64,000 nucleotides of DNA from Legionella cincinnatiensis (lineage in GTDB: Bacteria > Pseudomonadota > Gammaproteobacteria > Legionellales > Legionellaceae): the NCBI RefSeq assembly GCF_900452415.1, contig NZ_UGNX01000001.1, positions 2,170,001 to 2,234,000 on the forward strand. The letters are read 5' to 3'. A model generated the notes under the pieces. The model was not told where the DNA came from, ran no database searches, and saw only the letters and a list, made by a program, of their open reading frames with translations. The position numbers were made by a program, and so were the translations under genes. Positions 9,055 through 16,790 of this stretch are shown here, in pieces. The stretch's first letter is position 1; the number at the start of each line of letters is the position of its first letter.

Positions 9055-9351
9055 TTAAGCGACATAGATTCGATGGTGAGATGGTGGGAGTTTGGGCAAA
9101 AAGAACTGCGTCAGGCTGCTTGGCAAATACCAATAGGCAAGAACCAGCAATGACTTTGGTCCTTCTCCTTTTTTCAAGAAACGCAAACTGCTTAATAATC
9201 CCAACCCTAATAACGACACCAATATTTTTTGGTTAGCAATAACGAGCAACATAAATCCTAATACTGCAACAAAGAGTTCATCTCCGGTTAAGGTCAGTAT
9301 CCGCTTTGGTGCATCTATGTGGTTTAAAAACTGATACGCTATGTTGCTCAT
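9055..9351 (-). CDS. traL: TraL, VirB3-like small membrane protein
   Basis: 98 aa from the ATG at 9351; a purine-rich GGGGGGAGA immediately precedes it and no other plausible ATG is nearby. The N-terminus YQFLNHIDAPKRIL is the TraL signature, and DELFVAVLGFMLLVIANQK plus LVSLLGLGLLSSL form the hydrophobic hairpin. TraL is an inner-membrane protein that helps traffic pilin in F-type systems. Synteny traA-traL-traE is classical. Confidence 0.88.
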   Translation of the reverse strand: MSNIAYQFLNHIDAPKRILTLTGDELFVAVLGFMLLVIANQKILVSLLGLGLLSSLRFLKKGEGPKSLLVLAYWYLPSSLTQFFLPKLPPSHHRIYVA

Positions 9352-9362
9352 TCTCCCCCCTC

Positions 9363-9650
9363 TCAAAAAACAAATGTTTTTAGTAAAAATGCAGGAATAA
9401 ACGCCACGGCAGTCACTCCCACAAAGACCATGGGGTTTTTACTTTTCACCGCCATTGCCGTGGCTAAAATAATGTCTACTAAAATAAAGACCTTCCAAAA
9501 CATCGAACCACTTCCTAAGGAGTCTTTGACATCGCCCTCTAGTGCTTTGGATAAAAGATCATTAGCCCACAGGCTTGATGAAAGAAGTAAACAACCTAAA
9601 GCACTAGCTCCTCTTTTTATGGTCTTAGTAAAATTATTTAGTACATTCAT
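9363..9650 (-). CDS. traA: TraA, F-type conjugative pilin precursor
   Basis: 95 aa prepilin with a long basic leader (MNVLNNFTKTIKRGASALG), a hydrophobic stretch, and a likely cleavage after SSLWA at about residue 29. The mature part of about 65 residues has two hydrophobic helices (MFWKVFILVDIILATAMAVK and PMVFVGVTAVAFIPAFLLKT) separated by a basic SKN turn, the F-pilin topology. It lies 11 bp upstream of traL. The start overlaps the end of the csrA-like gene by 4 bp, tying pilin translation to that regulator. Confidence 0.85.
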   Translation of the reverse strand: MNVLNNFTKTIKRGASALGCLLLSSSLWANDLLSKALEGDVKDSLGSGSMFWKVFILVDIILATAMAVKSKNPMVFVGVTAVAFIPAFLLKTFVF

Positions 9651-9868
9651 TTCCTCCTCCTTGTTTCATGATTACGTACGACCGGTTTTAAAAACTCTGG
9701 AACTTGCAACACTTTTCTTAGATAAATTTCCTCCTTATTGATATCCATATTTTGAGGTGCCTTAAAACCTAATCGAATCATATCGCCATTGGGCTTAAGT
9801 ACCTTCACCTCAATTGCACCGTTATCTATCACCACCTTTTGTCCAATTTTTCGCTCCAATACCAACAT
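9647..9868 (-). CDS. lvrC: CsrA-like RNA-binding regulator of the conjugative element (LvrC/CsrT class)
   Basis: 73 aa starting MLVLERKIGQKVVI, the diagnostic CsrA N-terminus, at the ATG 9868 after AGGAAG. The core has GAIEVKVLKPNGDMIRLGF and the canonical APQNMDINKEEIY (family APxxxxVxRxEI-like, with Asn-Met-Asp-Ile-Asn-Lys replacing the usual Val-x-Arg). The tail VVRNHETRRRK is basic and longer than in housekeeping CsrA. CsrA proteins bind GGA motifs in mRNA leaders. Legionella ICEs carry such paralogues next to lvrA/lvrB. Here it directly precedes and overlaps traA, so it probably acts on tra or host mRNAs. Altered residues in the RNA-contact region suggest changed specificity (inference). 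Confidence 0.9.
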   Translation of the reverse strand: MLVLERKIGQKVVIDNGAIEVKVLKPNGDMIRLGFKAPQNMDINKEEIYLRKVLQVPEFLKPVVRNHETRRRK

Positions 9869-9879
9869 ATTTTTCTTCC

Positions 9880-10263
9880 TTATTTTTGATTTAAAATTTC
9901 TTTGCATTTTGTCAATTGTGCTAAAACTATTTCTTGTTTAGCTTGAATATGCTCTTTTTCTACCACATAAAAGTTATTGCGCTTTTTAATTGCACGACAG
10001 CAGGCGATCATTTGTGGCAATGACGGAGGTAATTCGTAATATTCCCGACATTGCATGATGGCTTTATTGATGATGTGTTCATTAAACCCACTTAATCCCT
10101 CTTGCCATTCTCTTTTGGCAAACTCTAAAAATCCTTCACTCTTAAATTGGCTCCTCCATAAATGGCCATAAAAAGCCGCAAACTTTGAAAATAAGGTATC
10201 AATCAGTTTGCTTTGGTGATCAATTTTTGTGGAAGTAGACAATATTGTTTCTCTCTGGCTCAT
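9880..10263 (-). CDS. lvrB: LvrB, phage replication protein P-like protein
   Basis: 127 aa from the ATG at 10263 (MSQRETILSTST); an upstream ATG at 10335 with an AGGAG would add 24 residues inside lvrA, so the start is uncertain. The core LFSKFAAFYGHLW, AKREWQEGLSGF and REYYELPPSLPQMIACCRAI resembles the lambda P / replication-P family, which loads replicative helicase. It overlaps lvrA, as O and P are adjacent in lambdoid phages. Known in Legionella ICEs as lvrB; its helicase-loader role is my inference. Confidence 0.78.
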   Translation of the reverse strand: MSQRETILSTSTKIDHQSKLIDTLFSKFAAFYGHLWRSQFKSEGFLEFAKREWQEGLSGFNEHIINKAIMQCREYYELPPSLPQMIACCRAIKKRNNFYVVEKEHIQAKQEIVLAQLTKCKEILNQK

Positions 10264-11077
10264 GGTGTTCTTCACCTGGATTCCAGAACATATCTTTTGT
10301 TGATTCATGTTGATGATTGTCCCGATGTTTTTCATGCTTCTTCTCCTGTGTTACTTCCATTAGTTCATCTTCCCAGCACCGTTGACCTAACCAATTGGCT
10401 GGATATTTCCAAGGTGGTACCCATAGTCCACTTACTTTCATGGCTTCGATATGATTAATTTGGTGTTGCAAGGACTCCATGAGCTGCCTAAATAACGTGG
10501 TATTAGGATTTAATTGCTCAAAAGCTGCTTGGGCCTTTTGTTTGGATTTTTTTTCTGGATAAAGCGACCAAAATTTTTCGAATCGCGATAATAAATAAAT
10601 ATAATAATTATTCTCTTTATGAGGTATGGCGGCTTTTTGAGATTCGACTATGTCAGCTTTTAATGGCTCACACCCAGATAAACCAGTATTTTCAAGAGAT
10701 TCTTCGGGCGGCTTTATGGCGGCTTTCTGTGGCGGGTGTATGGCGGCTTTATTTTGGACAGAAAAATGCCGTGAAGCTAAGTTACATTTTAAAATTAATT
10801 GCATGCCCTCAGATTGCATTTCAATTATGCCAGCACGAACCAGTCCAGAAACGGCACGCCGTACTTGATCACGTGAAAAGCGTTGACTTTTAATACCCTG
10901 ATGGGGTTCAACGTAAAGTTGTTCCGATATGGACTGATAGCTAATTCCTCGTTTTACACCTACTAATCCGGTTTTAACATCCATGTACGGCCTTATTCCT
11001 CTTAAGTAAGTTAGCTGTTGAATATGTGGCAACCCACCTAATACAGCCAATTCTTCACCGTTAATCAAAAAATCCAT
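10220..11077 (-). CDS. lvrA: LvrA, replication protein O-like winged-helix protein
   Basis: 285 aa. The N-terminal half looks like a winged-helix DNA-binding domain (QLTYLRGIRPYMD, ISYQSISEQLYV, FSRDQVRRAVSGLVRAGIIE). A linker carries three KAAI repeats. The C-terminal half RFEKFWSLYPEKKSKQKAQ, VPPWKYPANWLGQRCWEDE is the domain common in phage O-type replication initiators. The first gene of the tra operon, it is divergent from the CI-like repressor with operators between. The name comes from Legionella ICE gene order (lvrA-lvrB-lvrC); a replication-initiator role is inferred from the domain pattern. The DNA encoding the linker contains iteron-like repeats. Confidence 0.78.
   Translation of the reverse strand: MDFLINGEELAVLGGLPHIQQLTYLRGIRPYMDVKTGLVGVKRGISYQSISEQLYVEPHQGIKSQRFSRDQVRRAVSGLVRAGIIEMQSEGMQLILKCNLASRHFSVQNKAAIHPPQKAAIKPPEESLENTGLSGCEPLKADIVESQKAAIPHKENNYYIYLLSRFEKFWSLYPEKKSKQKAQAAFEQLNPNTTLFRQLMESLQHQINHIEAMKVSGLWVPPWKYPANWLGQRCWEDELMEVTQEKKHEKHRDNHQHESTKDMFWNPGEEHHEPERNNIVYFHKN
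10584..10750. repeat. Iteron-like repeats with AT-rich tract inside lvrA (candidate origin)
   Basis: The 12-mer TATGGCGGCTTT occurs exactly at 10625-10636, 10715-10726 and 10739-10750, with a partial GGGCGGCTTT at 10706-10715. On the left lies an almost pure A/T stretch (about 10586-10618). In lambda, the origin is a set of iterons plus an AT-rich region inside gene O. The same layout here, in a gene with O-like domains followed by a P-like gene, suggests a replication origin. The repeats also encode KAAI, so protein-level repetition is an alternative explanation. Confidence 0.45.
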
Positions 11078-11245
11078 TACCTACCCCAATCCGTGAAACG
11101 ATTCGCTATTACTTGTTTCTGTGATATCTTTATTTTTAATAGAAACAATTAAATCCACTATTAGTGGATGAAAATTAAATATAACACGAATAGTGGATAA
11201 TTCAATATCAATTTTCCACATTTAGCTTGTTTTGGTTAAATTAAT
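11078..11245. promoter_or_regulatory. Divergent operator/promoter region between lvrA and the CI-like repressor
   Basis: A perfect 17-bp palindrome ATCCACTATTAGTGGAT lies at 11153-11169. A second half-site TAGTGGAT is at 11191-11198, and a TCCAC half-site follows near 11215. Separately, TGTTTCT (11114-11120) and AGAAACA (11141-11147) form an inverted repeat. These are likely operators for the repressor at 11246 and perhaps for LvrA. No Shine-Dalgarno precedes the repressor ATG, so its mRNA may be leaderless, as lambda cI is from PRM. Exact -35/-10 boxes cannot be assigned. Confidence 0.6.
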
Positions 11246-11908
11246 ATGAACATCAAAGATAAAATTGGGCAAAGAATAAAAGAAGAGCGTGTAGCTAAAG
11301 GCCTTACACTGAAGGCATTGGAAGAATTAACTGATGATCTAAAGCAGACAAGAATTAGTAATTGGGAGCGTGGATATAGAACTCCTGGACCCGAAGAGAT
11401 TAAACAACTAGCTCAAGCACTAGGTGTCTCACCTGCCTATTTGATGTGCTTAACGGATGAAAAACAACCGAAAAAGAAACCAGGATTAAAATTAATTCCT
11501 ATACTTAATTTTCAACAAGCTTGTAAAGCTAAATTATTTATTCAAAAGATTAAGAATGATCAAAACACAAGTTATATTCCGGTTGCTGCTGAATTTAGCG
11601 CAAAACTTGAAGAATACTCATTTGCTTTAAGAATGAATGATGAAAGCATGTATCCTGAATTAAGACTAAATGACATATTAATTATTAATCCCAGTGCTAA
11701 ATTACACCCAGGCAATCTCGTTGCAGTGCAATTAGAAGAAGACCAAGTCATCATCCGTCGTTATAAGCAGCTGACTTTCTCTAAAAAGACTAATTCATTT
11801 GAATTAAAAGCAGAAAATGATCATTGGGGTAATATTATAATTGATAAAATGTCTGATTGTTCTATCATTGGTATAGTGGTAGGAATAATTAGATATTTAA
11901 CTGAGTGA
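11246..11908 (+). CDS. CI/LexA-type repressor with HTH and S24-like domain
   Basis: 220 aa. Residues 1-70 form an XRE helix-turn-helix (IGQRIKEERVAKGLTLKAL, TRISNWERGYRTPGPEEIKQLAQALGV, split here). The C-terminal part (about 125-215) is an S24/LexA-like dimerisation domain: RMNDESMYPELRLNDILII, PGNLVAVQLEEDQVIIRRYK. The nucleophile Ser is present in ESMYP. The expected Lys general base appears as Arg (IIRRY), and the usual Ala-Gly cleavage site region reads FQQACKAK (Ala-Cys). So it may be a repressor that cannot self-cleave. Divergent from lvrA with palindromic operators between, it corresponds in position to the lvrR-type regulator of Legionella ICEs. Confidence 0.85.
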   Translation: MNIKDKIGQRIKEERVAKGLTLKALEELTDDLKQTRISNWERGYRTPGPEEIKQLAQALGVSPAYLMCLTDEKQPKKKPGLKLIPILNFQQACKAKLFIQKIKNDQNTSYIPVAAEFSAKLEEYSFALRMNDESMYPELRLNDILIINPSAKLHPGNLVAVQLEEDQVIIRRYKQLTFSKKTNSFELKAENDHWGNIIIDKMSDCSIIGIVVGIIRYLTE

Positions 11909-12202
11909 TAAATCCTAATCAAATAAATTGTCCCATACTAAAGACATAATGAGCTTTACCTATTTTATTTTGTATTTTTATTTTTCAACATCAATTGATC
12001 TGCAACACTTTCTTTCAAGGGTTGAACTTTTTTGAGGTCAGTTTTCTAGCTTAAGGTCTACTTTTCACAGTAATCAGACTTAATATACTTCCCAGGGCCT
12101 CACCACAAATGCCCTACTCTCACAATATGAAAATATCTTTGGAACGCTGTAATCCTACTTGATATTCACCTACTTTCACTAGGACCTGAGTGTATAGAAA
12201 TA
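11909..12202. other. Intergenic stretch without recognisable gene
   Basis: About 290 bp of AT-rich sequence between the repressor and the S4 protein. I see no convincing ORF, tRNA or strong hairpin followed by a T-run in it. Confidence 0.5.
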
Positions 12203-12421
12203 TTAATTAGCACCCAACTTTAGCCGAAAGACCTCACCTTTCAATTCAATCGTATCTCCTGCAACCATCTTTTTTCTTTTCTGTTTTTCTATTATGCCGT
12301 TTACCAATACAGAGCCCGCAGCTATCATATCCTTAGCTTCTGCTCCACTCAAGGCGATACCTTCAAATTTAAGAATTTTAAAGAGTTCAACAGGTTCTTT
12401 ATTAATGAAAACATCCTTCAT
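12203..12421 (-). CDS. S4-domain RNA-binding protein (YbcJ-like)
   Basis: 72 aa from the ATG at 12421 (MKDVFINKEPVELFKILKF), preceded by GGAG 11 nt upstream. A single S4 fold is visible: GIALSGAEAKDMIAAGSVLV, VNGIIEKQKRKKMVAGDTIE. Small stand-alone S4 proteins of the YbcJ type bind structured RNA and are linked to ribosome biogenesis. An upstream in-frame start at 12457 would overlap the VF530-family gene. The gene lies 20 bp after that gene, so they may be co-transcribed. It could be ordinary chromosomal content rather than ICE cargo. Confidence 0.82.
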   Translation of the reverse strand: MKDVFINKEPVELFKILKFEGIALSGAEAKDMIAAGSVLVNGIIEKQKRKKMVAGDTIELKGEVFRLKLGAN

Positions 12422-12441
12422 ATTATTTATTACTCCAGTAA

Positions 12442-12681
12442 TTATGAGTTGTCGCAATTTTTATCTTTTAAGGAAGCAAGATAAAGGATTTCAATTTCCT
12501 TTCTTGCCCATGGTGTTTTGCGCAGGAATTTAAGGCTTGATTTGATACTGGGGTTGGAAGAAAAGCAGTTAACTTTGACTCTTTCCGCCAGGCCTTCCCA
12601 GCCATAACAAATCAACAAACTATTTAGGATAGCCTCTAGGGTAATGCCGTGCAGTGGATCATTAGAAGTTCTGTCCATCAA
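12442..12681 (-). CDS. VF530-family (DUF2132) DNA-binding protein
   Basis: 79 aa, complete for the family. The signature runs [58 protein letters not shown]530 proteins are small helical proteins reported to bind DNA; their cellular role is not clear. Almost every family position is conserved, so I am confident of the family. It sits directly upstream of the S4-protein gene on the same strand. Confidence 0.9.
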   Translation of the reverse strand: MMDRTSNDPLHGITLEAILNSLLICYGWEGLAERVKVNCFSSNPSIKSSLKFLRKTPWARKEIEILYLASLKDKNCDNS

Positions 12682-12832
12682 CTATACCTTTTTTTGTTAC
12701 ACATTGGGGTGTTTAGTCTAGACCTCGCTAAACTCTTTATCATAATAATATAATAGGACCAAATTGCTCGGAGATTTATTTATAGAATTACAGTGTTGAG
12801 TCTGAGATTACGATTAATCAGACTGAGAAGCA

Positions 12833-13147
12833 TTAGGAGGATTTACCCACCATATACCCTAACAGAGCTGAAATTATCCCACTCACAATAGTGGTAGCCC
12901 ATTTTTTCTCACTATCATTAGAGCTATGAGTACAAATTACATACATACAAAGTATAAATATGGCCGATACCATTAGCAGAGCTACTATAAATAGGGACAT
13001 CTCTTTAAAACGTCTGTTCCGAGCATCTGATGGATGTTCTCTTTTGACACTTTCAATTTTTACATTATAGTTTTCACTGTCTGCAAAGCTCCCCAGATCT
13101 ACTTGTGGAACATTTGTCCTATTATCATTATCATTTGAAGTAACCAT
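12833..13147 (-). CDS. Small two-helix membrane protein of unknown function
   Basis: 104 aa. The N-terminal 48 residues are polar (TSNDNDNRTNVPQVDLGSF). Two membrane helices follow: FIVALLMVSAIFILCMYVI and a C-terminal WATTIVSGIISALLGYMVG. I do not recognise the family. Its ATG overlaps the stop of the ribbon-helix-helix gene (TAATG), so the pair is translated together. It could be the effector partner of that regulator, but nothing proves a toxin role. Confidence 0.6.
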   Translation of the reverse strand: MVTSNDNDNRTNVPQVDLGSFADSENYNVKIESVKREHPSDARNRRFKEMSLFIVALLMVSAIFILCMYVICTHSSNDSEKKWATTIVSGIISALLGYMVGKSS

Positions 13148-13359
13148 TAGAATCCAATTATCTCTTTAACGATTTTATTTTTTCCATCAAATACACCTAA
13201 ATGATTACCCTCTTTTTTTTCTCTAACTGCCATTTCAAGTAAAGCTATAGATTTTCTTAAAACTTCACTTTTAGTTGAATGGGTTTCTTTAACTATCTCA
13301 TCAAGAGCATTATTTAACTCTGCAGAAACATCTAATGATAGTCTAATATTCTTTTTCAT
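13147..13359 (-). CDS. Ribbon-helix-helix (CopG/Arc-type) DNA-binding protein
   Basis: 70 aa. The N-terminus MKKNIRLSLDVSAELNNALD followed by IVKETHSTKSEVLRKSIALL is a typical RHH fold: beta strand NIRLSLDV, then two helices with the Ser-Lys-Ser-Glu turn. Such proteins repress their own operon. It is the first gene of a two-gene operon with the membrane protein at 12833-13147, overlapping it at the stop/start. Confidence 0.78.
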   Translation of the reverse strand: MKKNIRLSLDVSAELNNALDEIVKETHSTKSEVLRKSIALLEMAVREKKEGNHLGVFDGKNKIVKEIIGF

Positions 13360-13933
13360 GATTTTTACTCCTATGTGTAAAAAATACTGAAATATTACTC
13401 ATATAATAGACCATTTTATGTGCAAAATGTCAATGGGACTTAAATTATTTTTATTAATATTTAAAATCAAATCCTGTAAATAAAACGGGGCGGCCTGTTG
13501 AAAAATATGAAAAAACTTTACTCAAATTATCAAAAATGATCTAATCCGATTTTATTTTCAATGAGTTAGATTATTTGTATGCAAGGATCAATTAATGGGA
13601 ATAATAGTATTTCAGGCTCGGAGCTGGAAGAGTTCTCTCGAAAAATGTTCTGTAGTAAACTAATTTCTTTACTACTCAACTTATTCTACACATCGCTAAA
13701 TCTTATCAAAAATTTATCTTAGTTGTGTTATTGGAAGATAGCGCTAACATGTGAGATGATGACTCTTACAGCGAATATCAAAAATCAAATCTACCTATTC
13801 CATTAATATAACCAAAGGTAAAAGTAATTTTTAGACCATAGAAACTTTAATGTCGCAATTTGGCCGCACTCCTTAATTAAACACTCAGAATAGATGATTA
13901 AAATACACTCACACTGATCAAAGTAATTATATT
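13360..13933. other. Intergenic region without recognisable gene
   Basis: About 570 bp, AT-rich, with stops in all frames that I examined. It should contain the promoters for the divergent RHH operon and the 472-aa protein, but no boxes are clear enough to name. Confidence 0.4.
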
Positions 13934-15352
13934 ATGAGTTATTCAAATTTAGAAACTGTGCGTAGCACAAACCTTACAACCTTAAATGTTTGGCTTTGTA
14001 ACGATGGTGATTTTAACACTGATATACAAAAAGCAGAGAAATATTTGCAAAATATGGGTAATTTTATTTTATCTTCTGTTGATTTCACTCCATTAGAGTT
14101 TGCAGAAAAAATGGAAGTTAAATTGAAAAGGATCTTAGGTCAAGCCGATAATACAATACAAGAAGAAAAACTCAATGACTGTATCAATAAAATTGAAAAT
14201 TATAAAAAATTTCTTAAATTAAATTTAGCTGCAGCTGAAAAAAAAGCGAATAATTTAATTAAACAATACGAAAATGTAACTGACATTAAAGAAGAATGTT
14301 TAAATGAAATGTTGCGTGCTAAACCAAAGCTCCATAGAGCGCGAAATTTATTTATTAAAGTAGCTCAGCAAGCCGATAAATCTATATTTCAGCGTGGCAT
14401 TAATAGCTATCAAATTCTATGGGATCAATTGAGTACTAATCTTAAAATCTTTAAAGATATTGTGAAAAAATATCCTGAAAATCAATTAGCTCTCCTTTTA
14501 CACGATCATCAATCTTTTATAGAAGCTTTAGAAGATGGAAAAATTCCATTAGGTGGTGAATTGGGTGCTCTTGCATTACAACGAATATTCTCAGAATATC
14601 CACAATTAACTGTTAGACAAAAAGTGAGTATAGCGACACTTATTGAAAAAACTCAGATTGAAAGAGACACACATTGCAATAGTGTAGCGCTTAAATCAGA
14701 AATTATAAAACTACAATTATATGCTCAATATTGTCGTGATAATGATCTGCCGCTCGTAGCGTGGATAGGAAGTGCTCGTCCTGTTTTTAGCATGATTGCA
14801 GATCATCCGGGAGAAGGTGCATACTTAAATTGCGATGATGCAAAATGGAGTCCTGAATTAAACTCTACATGGTTACTTATCGTCTCAAGTATGGGTTATG
14901 AAATTAAATTAGTAGAACAGCACTATCCTAAAGTTGTGGATGCGCTGACATCAGGAAAGATTTTAAATTATGTATCTGCGCTTATAGATGAAATACGTCC
15001 ATTTCCTAAAGAATTTGACTCTCAATATCATGGTGGGGATCAACCTACTGCGACACCTCAAGAAATATTAAGATTAATGAGTATTGGGTGTAAAGCCAAG
15101 AAGAATGATGATGGAAGTGTTTCACTCACACCTCCCAAGTCCTGGGTTGCAGAAGATTATAGAAGCCGCAAGATTAAAGGGTTACCACAAAAACATAATA
15201 TCGGCCGCGAAAGTCAGGATGTTGGCGTCAGTAGAACAAGACGCCATAGTGTATCCTTTTTCAAAGGCTCGGCTCAACCAGTAAAAAAGTCACTTTTTGA
15301 ACACCCAGGAGAATCAGAAGAGATTCGAAAAAATGAAAAACCAAAATTATAA
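13934..15352 (+). CDS. Putative effector, 472 aa, unknown function
   Basis: No family recognised. Residues 35-190 are Lys/Glu-rich and strongly helical (KLNDCINKIENYKKFLKLNL, AAAEKKANNLIKQYENV), likely coiled coil. The middle contains GELGALALQRIFSEYP and PLVAWIGSARPVFSMIADHP, a more globular part. The C-terminus is polar, basic then acidic (HPGESEEIRKNEKPKL), with a glutamate cluster resembling the E-block of Dot/Icm substrates. It stands alone, AT-rich, without a clear Shine-Dalgarno. The stop lies only about 10 bp from the noncoding end of an IS110, so the original C-terminus could have been altered. Confidence 0.6.
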   Translation: MSYSNLETVRSTNLTTLNVWLCNDGDFNTDIQKAEKYLQNMGNFILSSVDFTPLEFAEKMEVKLKRILGQADNTIQEEKLNDCINKIENYKKFLKLNLAAAEKKANNLIKQYENVTDIKEECLNEMLRAKPKLHRARNLFIKVAQQADKSIFQRGINSYQILWDQLSTNLKIFKDIVKKYPENQLALLLHDHQSFIEALEDGKIPLGGELGALALQRIFSEYPQLTVRQKVSIATLIEKTQIERDTHCNSVALKSEIIKLQLYAQYCRDNDLPLVAWIGSARPVFSMIADHPGEGAYLNCDDAKWSPELNSTWLLIVSSMGYEIKLVEQHYPKVVDALTSGKILNYVSALIDEIRPFPKEFDSQYHGGDQPTATPQEILRLMSIGCKAKKNDDGSVSLTPPKSWVAEDYRSRKIKGLPQKHNIGRESQDVGVSRTRRHSVSFFKGSAQPVKKSLFEHPGESEEIRKNEKPKL

Positions 15353-15474
15353 TTGTTGCTGGCTTTCGTGTAGTAAGATCCTCGGTAATAAGCCAAGTGT
15401 AATGAAATGGACTCCTCTCCTTATAGACGGGATAATATCCCAGTCTAAGGATTGGAATAAATAAGGAGTTCATA
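15353..15474 (+). ncRNA. IS110 5' noncoding end, candidate bridge RNA
   Basis: The 122 bp upstream of the transposase have no ORF. They share GCTGGCTTT, then an AG-AAG-ATC-like patch and GGACTC-TCC motifs with the noncoding segment upstream of the third IS110 (63711-63830). In IS110-type elements this region encodes the bridge RNA that guides the recombinase. No structure was computed. Confidence 0.4.
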
Positions 15475-16500
15475 ATGAATATAACAACCATTGGTATTGA
15501 TCTGGCAAAGAGTATATTTCAATTACATGGAGCGAATAGTTGCGGTAAAAAAACTTTTAGTAAACGTGTTAGTCGCGAGAAATTTACCGAAATTGTTCAG
15601 CAGCTTCCAGCAAGTTTAATTGGAATGGAGGCCTGTGGTAGTGCTCATTACTGGGCAAGGCGATTTACCCAAATGGGCCATAGAGTACAATTGATGAGCC
15701 CCCAATACGTTAAGCCTTATGTAAAGACAAATAAAAATGATCGTAATGACGCCGAAGCAATTTGTGAGGCAGTGACTAGACCCACGATGCGTTTTGTTGC
15801 CATAAAAACGGTGGAGCAACAAGATATTCAACTGTTGCATAAAGTACGAACAAAAATTATTAAAGAAAAGGTTGCTCTTGGAAACCAAATTAGAGGTTTA
15901 TTAATGGAATATGGTGTAGCAATTCCTCAAGGTGATTGCTCTTTAAAAAAAGCACTTGCAGATTTATCCTCGATTAAAAATAGTGATCTTACAGAAAACT
16001 CTATATTTATCTTCAATGAATTATACACCGAGTTTCTAAACCTTGAATTGAGAATGGAACAATACACAAAGAAATTGTTATTAATTAGTAAGCAGAATGA
16101 GTCCTGCAAAAGACTAATGAGTATTCCAGGAATCGGTGAAATTACATCGACAGCCCTTATCTCTTCCATAGGCAATTTCAGCAACTTTAAAAATGGACGT
16201 AATTTATCAGCTTGGTTGGGATTAGTTCCACGCCAAAATTCGAGCGGCCAAAAAACGAGATTATTAGGCATTAGTAAACGGGGTGATAAATATCTTCGGT
16301 CACTTCTAATTCATGGTGCTCGAGCCGTTGTAAATCAGGTAAAAGACAAAGTCGATAAGACTAGTCTTTGGATAAAGGGACTATTAGAAAAAAATGGTTT
16401 TAACAAAACGGTGGTTGCCCTGGCAAATAAAAATGCTCGGATTGCTTGGTCAGTAATTACAAAAGATACTAATTATAACGCAGAACACGCGCATGGTTAG
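15475..16500 (+). mobile_element. IS110-family transposase, intact
   Basis: 341 aa, full length, good Shine-Dalgarno (AAGGAG). The N-terminal RuvC-like DEDD domain has Asp9 (IGIDLAKS), Glu52 (GMEACGSAHYW), and Asp89/Asp92 (NKNDRNDAEAI). The C-terminal Tnp-20 domain has LMSIPGIGEITSTALISSIG, FSNFKNGRNLSAWLGLVPRQ and SGQKTRLLGISKRGDKYLR, the latter with the conserved serine. It is the only uninterrupted IS110 of the three here. It lies just downstream of the 472-aa gene. Confidence 0.93.
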
Positions 16501-16790
16501 ATGAGGTAAAAGTACAATCCCAGTTTGCGATAAATTATCAACTGATGGTCATAAAGTGTTAGCTGCTATCCTGAAAACCTGTGACGTACACTGATCTACA
16601 GAGATCGATAGTGTGATTTGAGGAAAAGATAGCCCGCAAATTTCATCATGGCACTAACTTTAAGTTTTGATGCCGAATATATGTGTGCAAACTAAATTTG
16701 ATCAGCAAATGATAATGAGGTTGCAAAAACCGAGGAGTCCATATATGTACGTAGACCTCATTTTAGGACAATATTGGTTCTCACTTTGAA
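16501..16790. other. Noncoding stretch after IS110
   Basis: The first part should be the 3' end of the IS110, but I cannot define the exact boundary. No gene seen. Confidence 0.4.

Noticed and set aside
10298-10510. CRISPR-like or iteron arrays elsewhere in the window
   Set aside because: I looked for regularly spaced direct repeats and found only the lvrA set and the calpain tail; no CRISPR array or cas gene is present.
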